35,483 bases of DNA from Cyclobacteriaceae bacterium (GTDB lineage: Bacteria > Bacteroidota > Bacteroidia > Cytophagales > Cyclobacteriaceae), in contig JAFIEW010000032.1 in assembly GCA_020832375.1 (NCBI GenBank), positions 1-35,483 of the forward strand, given 5' to 3'. The notes beneath the pieces were generated by a model. That model was not told where the DNA came from and searched no databases. It was given only the letters and a program-made list of their open reading frames with translations. Positions 33,156 to 35,483 of this stretch are shown here, one piece after another (within the stretch, counting starts at the first letter, position 1; each line of letters starts with the position of its first letter). The position numbers and the translations under genes are program-made.

Positions 33156-35306
33156 ATGAATAAAAAAGTAATGGCAATGATTTGCTCGGGAGCGATACTG
33201 ATGTCGGCCTGCGGCGATGGTGGTCAAGTAGGTCCACCTGAAAGAGAGGACAATCCTTTTTTCACTGATTTTGAAACTCCTTTTGGAGCTCCTCCTTTTC
33301 ATCTCATAAATGACGAACATTTTCTTCCAGCTATTGAGGAGGGTATGAAAATTCAAACCGAAGAAATTGAGGCTATAGCTAGTAACCCTGATGATCCAAC
33401 TTTTGAGAATACCATGCTTGCAATGGAGTTTTCTGGTGAGCTCTTAAGTAGGGTTACATCGGTGTTTTATAATTTGAGTTCATCTCACACCAATGATGAA
33501 ATACAGGCAATCTCAAAAGAAATAGCCCCTAAAATGTCAGCTCATAGTGACAATATATCACTCAACCCTGATTTATTTAAGCGTGTTAAGACGCTTTATG
33601 AAAAGCGTGAAGATCTTGACCTTGATCCTGAACAAATGAAGCTTTTAGAGAAGAGCTACAAAAACTTTGTTCGTAGTGGTGCACTTCTTGAAGGTGATGC
33701 TAGAGAACGTTTAAAGGAAATTAACAGCGAACTAAGTGGTCTTACTGTAGATTTTGGCCAAAACGTATTGAAAGAAAATAATGCTTTTGAGCTCGTAATT
33801 GATAATGAGGAAGATCTTGCAGGACTCCCAGATTATGCCATTAAAGCTGCAGCGAAAGCCGCTAAAGATAGCGATAGAGAAGGGAAATGGATTTTTACTC
33901 TTTCTCCACCGAGTTTTGGGCCTTTTATACAATATGCTGAAAATCGTGAATTGAGAGAGCAAATTTATCAAGCATATCAGTTGAGAGGCAATAACGATAA
34001 TGAGTTTGATAATAAAGAAAATGCTCGTAAGATGGCCAATCTTAGAATTGAAAAAGCTAACTTATTGGGTTACGAAACACATGCTCACTATGTGTTAGAG
34101 CAATCTATGGCCAAAAACCCTGATGCTGTGTATAACTTATTGGAGCAGCTATGGTCACCTGCTTTAGCTAAAGCAAAGGGGGAAGCCGCTCAGTTTCAAG
34201 CGATGATTGATGCTTCAGGCGGTAATTATGAATTGGCACCTCACGACTGGAAGTTTTATGCAGAAAAAGTTAGAAAAGAGAAGTATGCAATCGACCAAGA
34301 AGAAGTAAAGCAGTACTTCAGCTTAGAAAAGGTTAGAGATGGCGTTTTTATGGTGTGTGAAAAGCTTTGGGGCCTAAAGTTTGAAGAACTTCCTCAGCTG
34401 CCTGTATATCAAGAGGATGTTACCGCGTGGGAAGTAAAAGAGTCTGATGGTAGTCATATAGGTATTCTTTACATGGATATGTTTGCTCGGCCATCAAAAA
34501 GAGGTGGAGCATGGATGTCTTCTTATAAAAGACAGTCATACGAGAATAATGAGCGCCAAGCTCCTATTATCACTATCAATTGTAATTTTAATGCCCCTAC
34601 TGAAGACACGCCTTCTTTGTTAAGCTTTGGAGAGGTAACTACATTCTTTCACGAATTTGGTCACGCACTACATGGCTTGCTTTCTGATGTTAAATATGCA
34701 AGCATGGCGGGCACCTCAGTTCCAAGAGACTTTGTAGAACTTCCTTCTCAAATCATGGAGAACTGGGCAGGTGATCCTGAAGTAATGGTAATGTATGCTA
34801 AGCATTATGAAACAGGTGAGGTGATTCCTGAAGAGCTTATGGAGAAACTAAAAAATAGCGGTACTTTTAACCAAGGCTTCGCTACCACGGAGTATCTTGC
34901 GGCTTCTTTCCTTGACCTAGACTACCATACAAGAACAGAACCTATAACGGGTGATATCAATGAGTTTGAAAGTGAGTCAATGGATAATATCGGCTTGATC
35001 AGTGAAATTCCTCCAAGATATAGAACGACTAATTTCAACCATATTTTTGCGGGTGGATATTCTTCAGGTTATTACAGCTACATTTGGTCAGGGGTGTTAG
35101 ATACAGACGCCTATCAGGCTTTCAAAGAAACAGGAGATCTTTTTGACCAAGATAAGGCTCAATCTTTTAGAGAAAATGTTCTTGAAAGAGGCGGAACAAG
35201 AGAACCAATGGAGATGTACGTAGACTTTAGAGGCAGAGAACCTCAGATCGACGCCCTTTTGAAAAAACGTGGATTAGATAATCTTCCAGAAGTAAAGAGA
35301 AACTAA
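33156..35306 (+). CDS. M3-family zinc peptidase, lipoprotein (Dcp/oligopeptidase A-like)
   Basis: This is a 716-residue M3 metallopeptidase. The zinc motif is H499-E500-F-G-H503 in FHEFGHALHGLL, followed by VELPSQIMENW with the third zinc ligand Glu. The C-terminal HIFAGGYSSGYYSYIWSGVLDTDAY is the standard M3 substrate-binding segment. The N-terminus looks like a lipoprotein signal, with the hydrophobic MAMICSGAILMSACG and Cys at residue 19 (lipobox MSAC, slightly atypical). It therefore probably acts in the periplasm or on the membrane, trimming short peptides as a dipeptidyl carboxypeptidase. It is intact and monocistronic, with a strong terminator downstream. Confidence 0.93.
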   Translation: MNKKVMAMICSGAILMSACGDGGQVGPPEREDNPFFTDFETPFGAPPFHLINDEHFLPAIEEGMKIQTEEIEAIASNPDDPTFENTMLAMEFSGELLSRVTSVFYNLSSSHTNDEIQAISKEIAPKMSAHSDNISLNPDLFKRVKTLYEKREDLDLDPEQMKLLEKSYKNFVRSGALLEGDARERLKEINSELSGLTVDFGQNVLKENNAFELVIDNEEDLAGLPDYAIKAAAKAAKDSDREGKWIFTLSPPSFGPFIQYAENRELREQIYQAYQLRGNNDNEFDNKENARKMANLRIEKANLLGYETHAHYVLEQSMAKNPDAVYNLLEQLWSPALAKAKGEAAQFQAMIDASGGNYELAPHDWKFYAEKVRKEKYAIDQEEVKQYFSLEKVRDGVFMVCEKLWGLKFEELPQLPVYQEDVTAWEVKESDGSHIGILYMDMFARPSKRGGAWMSSYKRQSYENNERQAPIITINCNFNAPTEDTPSLLSFGEVTTFFHEFGHALHGLLSDVKYASMAGTSVPRDFVELPSQIMENWAGDPEVMVMYAKHYETGEVIPEELMEKLKNSGTFNQGFATTEYLAASFLDLDYHTRTEPITGDINEFESESMDNIGLISEIPPRYRTTNFNHIFAGGYSSGYYSYIWSGVLDTDAYQAFKETGDLFDQDKAQSFRENVLERGGTREPMEMYVDFRGREPQIDALLKKRGLDNLPEVKRN

Positions 35307-35325
35307 ATATTGACACTGTTTTACT

Positions 35326-35362
35326 AAAAAAAGCCACTTGAACAAATTCAAGTGGCTTTTTT
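35326..35362 (+). terminator. Rho-independent terminator of the M3 peptidase gene
   Basis: The stem AAAAAAGCCACTTGAA (35327-35342) with TTCAAGTGGCTTTTTT (35347-35362) is 16 bp and perfect, with a CAAA loop and T6 tail. The A-tract on the left makes it usable from the other strand as well. Confidence 0.92.
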
Positions 35363-35429
35363 ATTGTTTTGGCCAAATTTTAAAGAATAGTACTTATTAG
35401 ATTTATAATCTTCTTGTAGCACATTTCTA

Positions 35430-35483
35430 ATTATGCATATCCGCTTGTTTGCATCTTAAATTTCAAAGGAAGTACTAAGTTTT
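35430..35483. repeat. Right copy of 54-bp terminal inverted repeat
   Basis: This is the reverse complement of bases 2-55 with one mismatch. It runs to the last base of the window, so the repeat is likely longer than seen. The stretch 35363-35429 between it and the terminator holds nothing recognisable. Confidence 0.9.

Noticed and set aside
1-35483. Composite transposon carrying the full 35 kb between the inverted repeats.
   Set aside because: The content includes single-copy housekeeping genes (murB, folA, fmt), and the repeats coincide with the window edges, which points to an assembly break.

Overview
The window looks like a chromosomal contig from a low-GC member of the Bacteroidota, probably a Cytophagales-type environmental bacterium. 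The reasons are the gene families (DUF1573, DUF368, NamZ/DUF1343, AsmA-like, PP2C linkers of Bacteroidota type), the lack of Shine-Dalgarno sequences, and recurrent TAnnTTTG promoter boxes, several with TTTG about 21-23 nt upstream. No rRNA, tRNA, CRISPR array or intact transposase is visible. The first and last 54 bases are an inverted repeat (53/54 identical) running to both window edges. This is what a contig broken at two copies of a mobile-element end would look like.

Layout: 1-830 holds the repeat and a MntA/HepT (nucleotidyltransferase/HEPN) toxin-antitoxin pair. 831-2132 is a reverse-strand methionine gamma-lyase-type PLP enzyme. 2332-4931 is a tight operon of a small unknown protein, a PhnP-like metallo-beta-lactamase phosphodiesterase and RqcH (ribosome rescue). 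5111-10464 has an exported protein, a large AsmA-like protein and a RecD-like helicase, followed by a possible 46-residue ORF. 10742-14867 is envelope-directed: a DUF1573 protein, a DUF368 (PopT-type) lipid-carrier translocase, a CarboxypepD_reg-like protein and a 16-strand-type BamA/D15 barrel without POTRA domains. A nitroreductase follows.

15973-23440 is the most striking part. A four-histidine carotenoid oxygenase-family protein is followed after 31 nt by a 1753-residue signalling protein combining a Ser/Thr kinase, an AAA/STAND ATPase, a long helical region, GAF, coiled coil and a SpoIIE/PP2C phosphatase. The leader of this pair carries a UUCG-loop hairpin and two competing terminator-like hairpins. 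The signalling gene ends convergently with a reverse-strand gene, and both stop codons lie in the loop of one hairpin.

23437-31459 is all reverse strand: two small exported proteins, a 590-bp hairpin-rich non-coding stretch, then murB, an SSS transporter, a DJ-1/PfpI protein, folA, fmt and namZ. murB, the PopT-like gene and namZ all bear on peptidoglycan synthesis or recycling. 31696-35306 has a LolC/E-type permease and an M3 lipoprotein peptidase with a strong terminator, then the right-hand repeat.
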